The position numbers and the translations under genes were made by a program. A stretch of 64,000 nt of DNA from Cryphonectria parasitica EP155 (Eukaryota > Ascomycota > Sordariomycetes > Diaporthales > Cryphonectriaceae). Every line of letters starts with the position of its first letter. The first letter of the stretch is position 1. Location: the NCBI RefSeq assembly GCF_011745365.1, contig NW_024468910.1, positions 2,136,068 to 2,200,067 on the forward strand, given 5' to 3'. The notes below the pieces were generated by a model, which was given only the letters and a program-made list of their open reading frames with translations, searched no databases and was not told where the DNA came from. This document shows, in pieces, positions 10,650-21,290 of this stretch.

Positions 10650-11885
10650 TCAGCCGCCTATATGCCTCTCTTTGGCCGGTTTCCATGTGCCTGTTCATGG
10701 GAAATACATTAGTCAAAAGAGAACAAGGAGAAAGAAGGGGGGAGGGTATAGAGACGAACCCGAGAACCCGTGCCTAACAAAAGCCATGGGATCATCATAG
10801 TCCCCAGCGCCCATCTGGCCCACGCCAGGCGAGAAGCTCGTGATGGGCAGCACAATAACGTCGCCGACCTTCTTGGTGGCGGTCATGCCAGTGAAGTTGT
10901 GCCAGTCAATGGCGCCCTTGCTGCTGCTTATGTCAAAGTACCGGGCGTCGTTGAAGTAGCCAAAGATGACGTCCGTCCAGACGGCGGGGCCAGTGAACTC
11001 GATCACGTTCTTATCCTTGAAGTTATCCAGCAGACCGGTCCGCTTCTTCCGGAGGGCCTCCTCGGTGATGGCAGCCACGACCTCCCGCAGAACCGGGTGG
11101 CCCGGCTTGGACTGGATGGTCCACTGGCAGAACTGAATCCGTCTGCTGTACCAGTCGTGCCAGTCCGGCCGGTCTGGGTCGGCCTCGATGCCCACCACCA
11201 AGCCCACGGACTCGCGCGGCACGCTCTCGGGAATCCACTGCACGGCAGACTTGAGCGCGGTCGTGTCGATGTCGCTGTATACGCCGCCCCTCGCCAGCAG
11301 GATCAGGTATCGGAAGAAGTCGGCCTTGAGCACCGGCAGCGGCAGGGCGTCGTATGCCTGGAGGACCTCAGGCACGGCCGCATAGTACAGCTTGACGAGG
11401 CCCTCGGCCACCTCGTCCGTGATGACCTCGTGCGTAAAGCCGGGGTGCAGCCGCGTCCAGGTGGCCTCCTCCTCGCGGAACTTAAACTTGCCGTCCGCGG
11501 GGCTGTACTTCCAGGTCTGCCACACGTATGCGGGAAACTTGCTTTCCACGTCGTAGGGGTGCTGGTAGGCCAGCTTCTCGACCAGCGTCATCTTGGACAT
11601 GTCCTTTAATGGTTTCTGCGCCACTGCGCCACTCCCACTGCTGCCGGTGCCACTGCCGGCGCCCACGCTGTTGCTGCTGCTGCTGCTGCCAGCCCCGCCA
11701 CTCACACCAACCTCTTCTCCCATCGTCGTGGAGTATCGTGATGAGTCTGACGGAACATCATTGGTGAGCGGCGAGGATGGGCCGGGTATTATCTCTGGCT
11801 GTTGAGAGCTGTGCGAGCGCGTGAGGATGTAGAAAACGGAGAGAAAGAGGGCCGCCGCAATCAGGGCGCGCCGGAAGGTGAGCAT
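10650..11885 (-). CDS. OCH1: Initiation-specific alpha-1,6-mannosyltransferase
   Basis: Two exons, 10760-11885 and 10650-10690, give 388 residues. It is a type II Golgi protein: a short cytosolic tail (MLTFRR), a signal anchor at about residues 7-24 (ALIAAALFLSVFYILT), then a Ser/Gly-rich stem (about 30-95). The GT32 catalytic domain follows, with PAYVWQTWKYSP, LPVLKADFFRYLILLARGG and the metal-binding DxD in VYSDIDTTAL. It also has GPAVWTDVIFGYF. The last exon (41 nt) supplies the family ending GTWKPAKERHIGG. Reading through the intron would give an atypical hydrophobic tail and stop at 10713. The intron donor is the unusual GTTCGT. The enzyme adds the first alpha-1,6-mannose to N-glycan cores in the cis-Golgi. 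I chose the ATG at 11885 because it directly precedes the signal anchor. Confidence 0.92.
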
Positions 11886-13934
11886 GATGGGCAAAGGTTG
11901 CTCGCCGTAGGGAGCTGGATCGCCCGCGCGGGCGCGATGGTGATCAGCTACCTTTTTATCGAGAAGCGGAGCATGGGTCGATTCGGCTGCGCAACAGGGT
12001 CTCAATAGGATGTCGGATGTGAGGGTAGGTGGTCGGTTGGTCGGTCTGTGTGTCTGTCTTCGTTCTGGCAACGAGGTTGTCGCAATGAATCTTCACTCGG
12101 GTCGTTTCTTGAGAGCTGCCCACTGTCTGTCTATCTTTGTGGTCGGCAGTCGCGATTTCTGGTAGGATGACGCGGACGTTGGGCGATGTGCTGCGAGCTT
12201 GCGCGGTCTAATTTGGGAAGCGTGGGTGTCTTGAAGTGGCTGACGGATTGTCTATCGATTGGATGAATGTATGTAGAAGTTCGAGTTTTGAGAGGAAGAG
12301 ACGCCGACCATCACCCAAAAAGGGAAGTAAAAGAAAAATAAGAGGGAGTATCGTTAGAGGGAGGATCTGATCTCGAAATAGACGGGAGCCAAGCCTGAGA
12401 GCGTCACCAGAATAGGAGAGCTTGCGCAGCTTCAGATGGCGCGGGCAGCAGCCCCAGGGGGCATAGCATACTTCTGGCAGGGGAAGGGGCCAGGTTGTTG
12501 GATTGGTGTGGGCTTAGCCTTCCTTTTTTTTTCACTTGCGACGGGTGCAGTGGGCGCTGGTTGCAGGTGGGTCAATCGGACTTGGTGGACTTGGTGGGGG
12601 CCAATGCCCGCTAGGATGATAATGGTTGCGCGAGCATACCGTCGAATTCAGCTTCTGCAATGCGCCTACACCCCAAGATGTGTGTGGTGTACTATGCAAC
12701 CTAAACAGGAGGCACTATAGTACTACAGAATACCATGTATGTACGTACGCACAGCACTACGGAGTACTGGTAATACCATAGTCCCCCTGTCAACACTGAA
12801 TGCAGAAAAATCCAATCTTCTCAAACCACCCACAACCACACTCGAAACAACACCTTTTCAGAACTTGAGGTTGATCGGCCACAATCGACGACACTCAGGA
12901 CAGGGACACAGCAAACAAGAAATGGCCGGCCAAATTAAAGAGAATTGTCCTAAATAGCACCACTCTCCGCCAGGCACCATAATTCTGATGTGAAGGTGCG
13001 TCCAATGTTAGTTTTCCAGGTCCCCCCGCTTGTCGGCACGATCCACAACCACACACGAGGAAAATCATTGGTGAAAACAAGGGTTTGCTGTCTATCTGCC
13101 GTGCACCGAAGGGAACCCAGACTCCTCGGTGGCCCCTCTGCTTGCGCGTCTCTGCAGCAAACATCACCTCCCAGGGACGTGTTGAGGACGGGCACGCGGG
13201 CCATCCCATTCCCACCACTCTCTTATCGACCTCGGTCTAGGTCTTCTGGCACGGGAAGGGAAGCTGGTGAATCAACACCCTCGGCATTGATAAAAAGATG
13301 ATCGGCCGGGAACGTCACTAATATGGTGAAAGCTTAATTGGAGAATGAAACCGGTGATCGCATCTTGAGACGATTACCCCAGAAAGAAGATGCCCGTCAT
13401 CCGAGACCAGAAGAGGGTAAGTAATCCTTCCAGCCTTCTCAGAACACATGGATCTGATTTCCACGTTTCACGGTCCCAAACTACTTCTTGCGGGTAGAAC
13501 TGGTTACCACTTCGCGACCCGGAACCTTTGCATCCGCTATGCCTTCATGATTTTCTGTCTTTCTTCCTTCTCTCGTTTGTTGATGTTCTTGCTATGCACA
13601 TCTAAATCTGATCATCTAGAGGACAAGATCCGATATGGGGTTCTGGGCATGGTTTGTTCTTTTTGTTTGGATGTGCATCTGAGGAGCCTCGTGAGTGCCA
13701 AGCTTACCAGCCGTCTGGGTCGCCAAGACATGGCGGCTTCTGTGCCAAATAGCAGCTCTATATATTTACCAAGGGCCGAGCTATCGCCTCTGTCACTTTG
13801 CTAGTCTGGCCCACAATGCATCCAGAAGTACTTATAGTGCGCAGTCAAGGCTTAAAATCGCAGCGCTATTTGAGTCTTCTAGGGTAGCCTTAGGAACCCA
13901 TGTAGAGTGCCCGCGAACTGACAGGGATACCAGC
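11886..13934. other. Long intergenic region upstream of OCH1
   Basis: About 2 kb that includes the OCH1 promoter and leader. Several chance ORFs of 60-120 codons occur, none with family motifs or consistent third-position bias. Nothing else recognised before the AT-richer island beginning near 13.93 kb. Confidence 0.5.
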
Positions 13935-13947
13935 TGTCAGAACTGAC

Positions 13948-13998
13948 AAAACGGTAGCCCCTACAAAAGCCTTTAGCACAACTTTTTGCTACCGTTTT
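13948..13998. repeat. Perfect 11-bp inverted repeat at left edge of AT-rich island
   Basis: AAAACGGTAGC at 13948-13958 is matched by its exact reverse complement GCTACCGTTTT at 13988-13998, with 29 nt between. Immediately upstream is a second small palindrome TGTCAGAACTGACA (13935-13948), and CTGACA also occurs at about 13918. It lies where base composition shifts towards AT. It could be a terminal or subterminal structure of a mobile element, or a hairpin. No matching copy was found near the right side of the island. Confidence 0.55.
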
Positions 13999-14100
13999 AA
14001 GGTCCAGGAACATTACAAAAGTTTTTCCTTTTAATCGCGCGCTTTCCAGCATCCAATATACTTGAATGCCCCGCTTTTTCAGCCAACTTTAACTTAGATG

Positions 14101-14450
14101 TGCCAACTTTTGAAATTGGCTATGCCATCTTTTCAAATTGGTTAAGCTGTCCTTGTATAGCCCTGCTGCTTACATTCCCTGCTGTGTATTCTCAACAAAT
14201 CAATAGCTGCTAATGCTACATCTTTGATCATGCTACTCTCCAATTTTCATTCTGCCACTCTTCATCTCTAGTTCTTTAGTCCTACTACGCCACTTATAAT
14301 CGTGCCATTTTCTATCTTTAGTCCTTCTACTCTCCACCCTTTTCATGCTACTCTTCATGTCTCCACTTTTAGTTATGCCACTCTTCTCTATCTTTAGTCT
14401 TGCCACCCTTTGATCCTGCCACTCGCTAATTATGCCTCTCTCTACTTCCA
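14101..14450. repeat. Degenerate AT-rich tandem repeat
   Basis: Repeated but diverged units built around TGCCACTCTT...CTTTAGTC (minus strand: GACTAAAGATAGA...AGAGTGGCA), spaced roughly 40-50 nt. At least five recognisable copies lie between about 14225 and 14445. Weaker related words (TGCCAACTTTTGAAATTGG, TGCCATCTTTTCAAATTGG) occur at 14101-14145. The repeats sit inside the island that carries the recombinase fossil, consistent with subterminal repeats of an old element or RIP-degraded repetitive DNA. Confidence 0.6.
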
Positions 14451-14811
14451 ATGAATTAGCAAAGATTCCTAAGTACTGATGGGGTTTATGCTAACAAGAG
14501 CGGTGCCAAGTATAAGACCTTGAATACGGAAATGTGACTGGGTAATTCGTGCAAGTGTTCACTGCCTTTGGGCTATCAGAGAAGGGAGTAGTCTGATACT
14601 TAGATTGACGACTGAAGAGCTATGTACAATGATCTATCTAATGGTAATGAACGTGTCCTTATATATCCAGCTCTTCAGTTCTGGCTATCCCAACTATGTT
14701 GTGATTCTACATAGTCACGCTAGTAACCCTAACCCTGATCTGTCCATTGCCTGCTTCTTCACCACTCTGTTCGATCCTGCAATAGATAACCTTTTACGGG
14801 GAGTCGAAGCT

Positions 14812-15964
14812 TCACTGGGTGCTCAAGTTGCTGGTTCGCTGTTCAAGCTGAGCGCCTCGATGCCAGAAGGCGCTTTTCTCAGCTGCTTCCCGGCACTTCT
14901 TGACAAAGGCCCGTAGGTTCTCAATATATTGATTGGGTGTCCTTGCGTGGTTAGGAAACTCAATTCTTGATCGTGAGACCAGCGCAGTGGATCGACATCT
15001 CTTCAAAATCATCCGCAATGCCGAGGGCATACCGCTAGAATCCACGTCTCCTTCCTCCGCACCACTATTTGGTTCTGGCCATTCTAACAGACTGCAGTGC
15101 TATGTGTTGACTTATGATCATACAGCTAGTTAAAGAGTCCCATCAATGGTAATGTTACACTAACCCCGGATCAGTAAAGAATAAGTAATAAAAGCACGGA
15201 TCTGTCTCATTCAGTATAGACAAGAGAGAAATATTAATTCAGACATGAATGTTATTTCAGCTGTCACAGGCACACTGCTAAGGCGGTCCAGCACTGCAAG
15301 TTCTACTTCCTCCTGCTCAGCCAAGATTTTCTCATCCACCAAATCCTCAAGTCCATCTACCACATCATTTCTGACACGATCTTCCGAGGAGGCCAGCTTC
15401 TCAGCAAACTCAGTCTTCTGAGCAGCTAGCATCTCCGCGACTTCACACTTGTGCCTATTAAGCAACTCCGAAACATTCTCCTCGAGTTTCCTGTAAAGTA
15501 CAGCCATCTCATTCTTGTGGGTCTGGAGTCGAACATCCAGAAGCGCCTCTACAGCTGCACGTTTCATGGGTTGAGAAGCAAATTCAACTTCAGGTGTGGA
15601 GCTGCTTCGATCATGCTTTCTACCACGAGCTGATAAGAGTGTCAGACCAGTAATATACTAAATATGAGAAGAACTTATAGGATATGGGAGGCAAAGGATT
15701 GGCAACTATACTATTATAAGGTGGTATAACATTGATCTTAGAAAGATCATCTCCTTCAAGTATCTGCCCGCCTTGACCCCTATATAATGACGGAACAATT
15801 GCAAATGCAAGGCGTTTGATGCTTGGTAGTCGTTGTGTTGAAACTGCTGTGCAAAGCTGATGTAACCATCCATGTGGGCAATCTCTAGCTGCAATGCATG
15901 CATGGATGGTGAAAGATGATTGTGCAGTCAGTGTGCGTAGGTCTCTCATTTTCTTGTCTGCCAT
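14812..15964 (-). pseudogene. Broken coiled-coil protein gene
   Basis: Minus-strand segments with coding character but in different frames. From the ATG at 15964 the frame reads MADKKMRDLRTLTAQSSF, then shifts at a GCATGCAT duplication near 15895. Coding continues in another frame (HALQLEIAHMDGYIS). A third block (about 15630-15220) encodes a charged coiled coil with MAVLYRKLEENVSELLNRHK and KTEFAEKLASSEDRVRND. A last block (15045-14812) contains TPNQYIENLRAFVKKCREAA and ends in a stop. Introns could explain some frame changes, but no clean gene model was found, so I call it a pseudogene or decayed gene. Function unknown. It lies just downstream of the recombinase fossil and points the same way, so it may have been cargo of that element. 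Confidence 0.45.
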
Positions 15965-16014
15965 CTGGCTTGTAGTTGTGAATGTCCTCGGGTGCACTAG
16001 GGCTGGTGGCTTGA

Positions 16015-18868
16015 TCATCTCGAATAATGTATGACTAGATCCTTCCGAGTCAAGAAGTTGCGACAAAGAGGACAACGTTCCATGGGTTGAATGCTGTGTT
16101 GTGCAGATATGTGAGAGATGTAAGCGTCGATACTGAGGTTGTTCATACTGGGGCATGCTGAGCAAGTAACAATTTTGCACTGATCGTTAAGGGAGCCGTC
16201 GATGTGCTTCGCATTGATATGATGCATAAAGCTGTGAATAGGAACTCGGCTGTTGCAGATAGCGTATATAATTTCGTTGAAAATGCTGGCCTTCGGAATC
16301 GAGACGGCGAGGTGCTTGAGGAAGTTGAGGGTATGCTGTTTGCTGTGGACTCTTTCCACATGATTGCTCCACTGAGCTGGTATCTGCGTAGTAGGTGGCA
16401 TTAGACCGCGGCGCTTGCACTCGGAACACTGGAACGGGACTGATAATGTAGCCCTGTACACCCGTGCATGCCTCGTTAGCTCGTTGCGCCGCCCAAAGCT
16501 CTGCTGGCAGATAAAACAGGTAGGCCTCATCATCCCCTTATCGGCTGTGATACCAGAGGCATGTATGGGTCCCTGAGATCCTTCTTGAGTTGAGGCCATT
16601 GCTTGATGTGAGTTGCTCTTCTTGTTGCTTACATTCTGCTTGCTTCCATCAGATCCCGGCGAGGCTGCAGTTTGGGTATCCTAGCCTGACTGTTCATCGC
16701 CTTCTTTGCATGCAGAAGCCGCAGATAACGGACAGGCGCTGCGAGAAGCTCGGGAGATCAACTCAACGCTGCTCTCCATATAAAATATCAGCCACTGCAT
16801 AGCCTCAAGCAACCTGGCTTCCGCCTCGGCATCGAAGACCGTCCTTAGCGCTTATAAGTGCATCAGCCTCTTGATATCTAGTATTGAATGGTATTCCGGA
16901 CCGTTGTAATGCTAATAGGGATCCTTCTGCAGGCTTCGGAGGCTGGCTTCGTTGCATTCTTGCCGAAACTGTGCAGCCTGTCGGGAATATTCTCTCCGCT
17001 GCTTCAGAAGCTTCAACTTCTGGAGACGGGACCGCTAGTATTTCAAGATACTCTCAGCTTCCTGAATCTTGCTTGCATCAGCGCCTCGTACTTTCAATGC
17101 ATCAACATCACAGCGCAGCTCCTGAATACATTTGCTGGTCTCAATCTCTCTTATATAGTCTTGCATAATGTAAATAGGAGCATAGGCGTTGTAATGTTGC
17201 GAGATACCAGAGAGAGGGAGGATATCCGTAATCCTTGCAAGATTGCTAAAGTATATCTTTTGGAGATCAACTCGAATATTCCAGCTCTAGTAATCCTTCT
17301 GAAATGTTCTGTTCGTATATCCCATGATGTAGCAGCGCGTACTACTGATCATATGCTCTGTTTATAGCTTGTTAGATCGTAAGCTTTAGCAAAATGAGGG
17401 GGAGAAAAGCCGGCCCCCCCCCCCCCCCGGGAGGGAGGGAAGAGCAGAGGCAGAGGGCCAGCCTACTATTAATGCCTGCTCCAGCACCAACGCGAAATGA
17501 GTAGGAGCGTAGCACTATCTCGAAGCCTGCTACGATGCAGAGGCGGATCCAATATGAGCGGAAGGTAGCATAGCTTAGTATAAATACACGTTTCTTGAGC
17601 ATCTCCTCGTTCCACTCCAAAGTTGTGCAACTGCTGCTATCAAGAATAAGCTAACGGATCACATCCTTTACAAACTTAAAGCATATCTTTAAGGCGCCTA
17701 CTTTCACAGCTAGAGCGATGAGGAAGTGGGTGAAACAGAGAAGTAGAGTAGGCATCATTATAAGATCGAATTCGAATCTAGAGTACGGTTAGATGTGCAT
17801 TCAAGGGTGGGCATCAGAGTGCTAACGTACCGGTTCTCATCTAACCCAACTAGCAAGGCATATCTCTTTCTCTTGTTGCAGTAGAGAGTCGGGCTAGACT
17901 CTGGTTGTCAGCCCTCCGGCCAGCTTTCGTCTCGTTTCACTCATAGTATGATATCCTTCCACTGCATATTAAGCAACATTCCAGGTTGGAGAGCAGCATG
18001 GTAGAGAAGGAGGAGCTATATATGGACCATGATGCGGTTTATTAGCGGCATCGGAATGTGATCAGCATGCACCCACAGTGTTTGCAGCAGCTGTTGAAGA
18101 TTCTCAGGTGTTGCTCCCATCTTGCTATATCCGCTATCGATGGTTAGAACCCATTTGTTCTTAAGTATAGTTGCAATCTACTGAATAGAAGCAATTAGTT
18201 CCAACAGCCCAATCATAAGAGCAGGAGGCCAAACTGCAGGCAGGAGAGATGAGGAAACAGGATGAGTCTTGGAGTGCAGGTAGGAAAGTAAGAGATGGCG
18301 AAGGAGAAGTGCACCAACTTACCCTAGTAATATCGCGGACCAGCCCGATATCACGAGCACCATCTATGCCTTAAGAGCGGGCGAGTTACATCCAAGCCTT
18401 GTCGGAGTCCTTTAGTCTCTAAGGCCTGATGATTTCAGCCTTAGCAGCAGCAATCAACTGCTTCATTACTCCATTTGCTGTTGAGACGCAGGTCACCAGC
18501 CTCTGCCTCTGCAGAATGATTGTATCCCAGGCTCGGGTAGAACAGCCTGAGAGCTTGATATATCTGTCGACGAATGCCAGAACGAGAAGTTTGAACTCGT
18601 AGTCATTCCAAATAACCTTTTCCCATACTTGCACACGATTGACCGTAGAATGCACAAGAAACATGAAACTAGGATTAAGTTAGCTGAGAATACCAGGTGC
18701 ACAACAGTATAATGAAACATACTTATTCCAAGCACAGCTATTCTCTGTGCTTTCTGCCAGCTTGGGTTTGCTATACTGCGGGACAGATGCCTGCTATGCA
18801 TCCTCATTATCCTCAGTCGTCGTATTCTGCGCATTGAAGCGTGATGCACCAGTCTTCCTACGGCCCAT
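16015..18868 (-). pseudogene. Degraded DUF3435 tyrosine recombinase (captain-like) with C2H2 tail
   Basis: Conceptual minus-strand translation from the ATG at 18868 (MGRRKTGASRF) runs through about 2.85 kb to the stop at 16015. Introns are likely at about 18668-18722 and 18234-18322, plus one more near 17770-17830. Recognisable DUF3435/FluG-type blocks are present. They include VWEKVIWNDYEFKLLVLAFV, LLQTLWVHADH with LNMQWKDIIL, the catalytic-core block FILSYATFRSYWIRLC with LRSYSFRVGAGAG, and NRTFQKDY, which holds the likely nucleophilic Tyr. A Lys/Arg coiled region follows (QKLKLLKQRREYSRQAAQ). Cys/His fingers close the protein (CFICQQSFGRRNELTRH, CSEC...HVERVH, CSACP...HISAQH). At least 14 in-frame stops occur, including 18794, 18419, 18178, 17651, 17287, 17035 and 16681; 12 are TAG or TAA. 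A G-tract near 17418 also disturbs the frame. The gene is dead. The family calls rest on memory of sequence patterns. Confidence 0.72.
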
Positions 18869-19921
18869 TGTAAAGATCACTAGTTGATTAAGAGACCAAC
18901 AACTGTATTCGAAAAGTAAAACGGGAGGAGAATTGGACAGATTCCGGGGGGAGATGAGCGCAGCGCTGAGAACCGCAACCAGGGCATTAGAGGCGTGCTC
19001 AGAGCATCAGGGAGAAAGCGAAAGCTAAGACACAGATCGGAAGCAGGCTGAGCGAAGGATGAGATGAAGCGCGAAGGGAAGCAGCAGGCAAAGGAGGGTA
19101 GGAATTGGGAACTTAAGTACTGAGGAGGCAGAAGCCTGTCCCACTGCGCCTCATGGATGTAAATAGCAGTTGGGGCTGCAGGGCGCGCCCTTCCCTTTCA
19201 CCCCACCCCCAGTGGTAAGATGGCAGTCAGGCCGGACAAGGTCTAAACGGAAGGGAAACGGAAGGATGTACAGGAGGCCGAGGAATCATGGCCGGAGAGC
19301 CGGGGTCTCGAGCCGGGTCGGCACCGCGAGGCGCGCTATGCCTCATTAGAAAGGAGCTGAGTCAGCGGGAAGAGTCCACTGCATCTCACATGTCGACCAT
19401 TATACTTAGTACATATGCATTGCACCTATCGCATCTCTTGCCACTCCATCACGTATCCAGACATTTTCTCTGAACTGTATTGCTGGGAGAAAAGATTTGA
19501 AAGGGAGAAAAGAAACCAAGGGTAAGAAAAAGGACGGAGATTCCCCCCAGCAGACACTGTCAAATCCAGATGAACTTGCCATGTAGTGTTTTTGCTGCAG
19601 AATGAAAGAGTCCACATGATATTCCTGCTTTGGCCTATTGGATGACAGCTGCCAACTAGGAGGATTGTAGAATGGACTTCATGCTGGATCAAATTTTCCA
19701 AATACCAACACAGCCGTGGGCATGAGTGCACAGAATGGAGGTTGCACCTAGAGACAAACGGTGGGAGATCAAGGGTTAGGGGTTGAAAGCATGGTTCTAG
19801 CGAGTAAGGGCCGGTCATAAAAAAAAAAATCAAAGGCATTCACACCTTCCTCATGGACTTGACAGCCACACAGTCACAGTCCAGTCAGCCATAGCAGGTT
19901 GACTTTCTTCCAGAGGACAAG
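18869..19921. other. Intergenic: upstream of recombinase fossil and IPI3 promoter
   Basis: The first about 300 nt (18869-19170) are purine-rich and would be the 5' flank, possibly the terminal part, of the recombinase element. Base composition then returns to that of the flanks. No clear terminal repeat or target-site duplication could be identified by eye. Confidence 0.4.
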
Positions 19922-21290
19922 ATGGTGGTAGAAGAGTTCTTCTCGTCCGTCTATGGGCCTCCACTGTCCAGCAATACTGCCATCGCCAAGGATGTCGGCA
20001 TCTACGCTCACTCTTTATGGCCCACATTCGTCACAAAATCAACATTCAAGAAAAGTGCAGCCCCACCAAATTGCCTCGCCGTCAGTGATAGCCATGTTTT
20101 TGCTGCCCAGCACGAGAAGGCCTATGTACATGTGTACTCCAGACTCCATGGGAACCAGGAGTCGTTTGTCGCATTTCCGGAGAGGATAAGGTGCTTGACG
20201 TTGGCTGCCAGCGTGCTGGTTGTGGGGACTGTCGAGGGGAGAATTATGCTATGGGAGGTGAGTTTTCAAGGATTCCTAGATACCAGGCACTCTTTCCGAT
20301 GGATTGTGTGGAAGCAGTCTTGAACTAATTGACCAATGTCAGACGTGCACGGGAAGGCTGATATCGCTTCCCCCATGCCACGTTCAGGCCGTCTCCTGCG
20401 TGGTCGCCACACCCTATCACCTACTGACCGGATCAGACGACTCCAACGTCCATGTCTGGAGCCTTGCACAGCTTCTCGAGCTCGACGGCAGCGAGGAGCG
20501 GGAGCCGACTGTCAGCTTCTCAAACCACAGAGGCGCCATCACGGCCCTGGCTGCTTCGCCCGGTGACAACCCCGAGACAAGCCTCTGCGTGTCGGCAAGC
20601 AAGGACAAGACATGCGTGATCTGGAATTATCGTTCCGGGGAGGTGCTCCGCACTCTATTGTTTCCAAGCTTCCCTCTGTGTCTCGCCCTCGACCCTTGCA
20701 CACGCGGTGTCTTCGTATCCGCCGCCGACGGCTCCATCTACTCAGTAGATTTCTTCGGCGCTGAGCCACTGCTTGGACCTAGGAGCGAGGACGCCTCGAC
20801 CGTTGTGCAGGTAACCTCTCCGTTCTGCGCAGCGCCGGCCGAGTCTGGGCCTGCCTCCTGCTTGGGACTGGCACACGACGGCACCGCCTTGCTTTCTGGA
20901 CATCCAAAGGGCCAGATCCATATATGGGCCATCACAGACCGGTCAGCCAGCAGTGGCCCCAAGGAACTCACAAACGTGAATGCCGCCGTCACCAATATAG
21001 TATTTGTCCCGCCTCTGTCGGCCACCACGTCGGCCAGCAAACCTTGGACCATCGTCAAACCATCGCAAGTCCAGCGCGCCTACAACTTTAGTGCGCAGTT
21101 TGAAGTGGATCTGACACCCGAAACACCATTCAGCACTATGGTGAAAGCGCCGGGGTTTGCAAAGCAGACGCTGGATGAAGCCATCACGGCTTTCCTACAA
21201 CCCACGGATGTCGATGCCGACGAGAAGGATTTGCAAAGTCATTTGCAACAGCAATGGGATATTCTGGATCAATTGAAGGCGACTTCCTGA
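19922..21290 (+). CDS. IPI3: WD40 pre-rRNA processing protein Ipi3
   Basis: Two exons, 19922-20257 and 20343-21290 (85-nt intron, GTGAGT...GTCAG), encode 427 residues. It starts MVVEEFFSSVYGPP. WD-like blades include VVGTVEGRIMLWE at the exon junction (blade ending WE followed by TCTGRLI), HLLTGSDDSNVHVWSL, SASKDKTCVIWNY and LLSGHPKGQIHIWAI. The C-terminus has the helical segment LQSHLQQQWDILDQL. The pattern matches Ipi3/WDR18. This protein joins Rix1 and Ipi1 in the nuclear complex for ITS2 processing and pre-60S maturation. Length is close to other filamentous-fungal orthologues and shorter than yeast. It is an ordinary housekeeping gene just outside the recombinase island, so the island did not disrupt it. 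Confidence 0.88.

Noticed and set aside
10770..11609. 279-residue plus-strand ORF
   Set aside because: Antisense shadow of the OCH1 catalytic domain.
13930..19170. Complete, active Starship element
   Set aside because: The captain-like gene has at least 14 stops, no cargo set is present and no terminal repeats or target duplications were found; only a fossil is supported.
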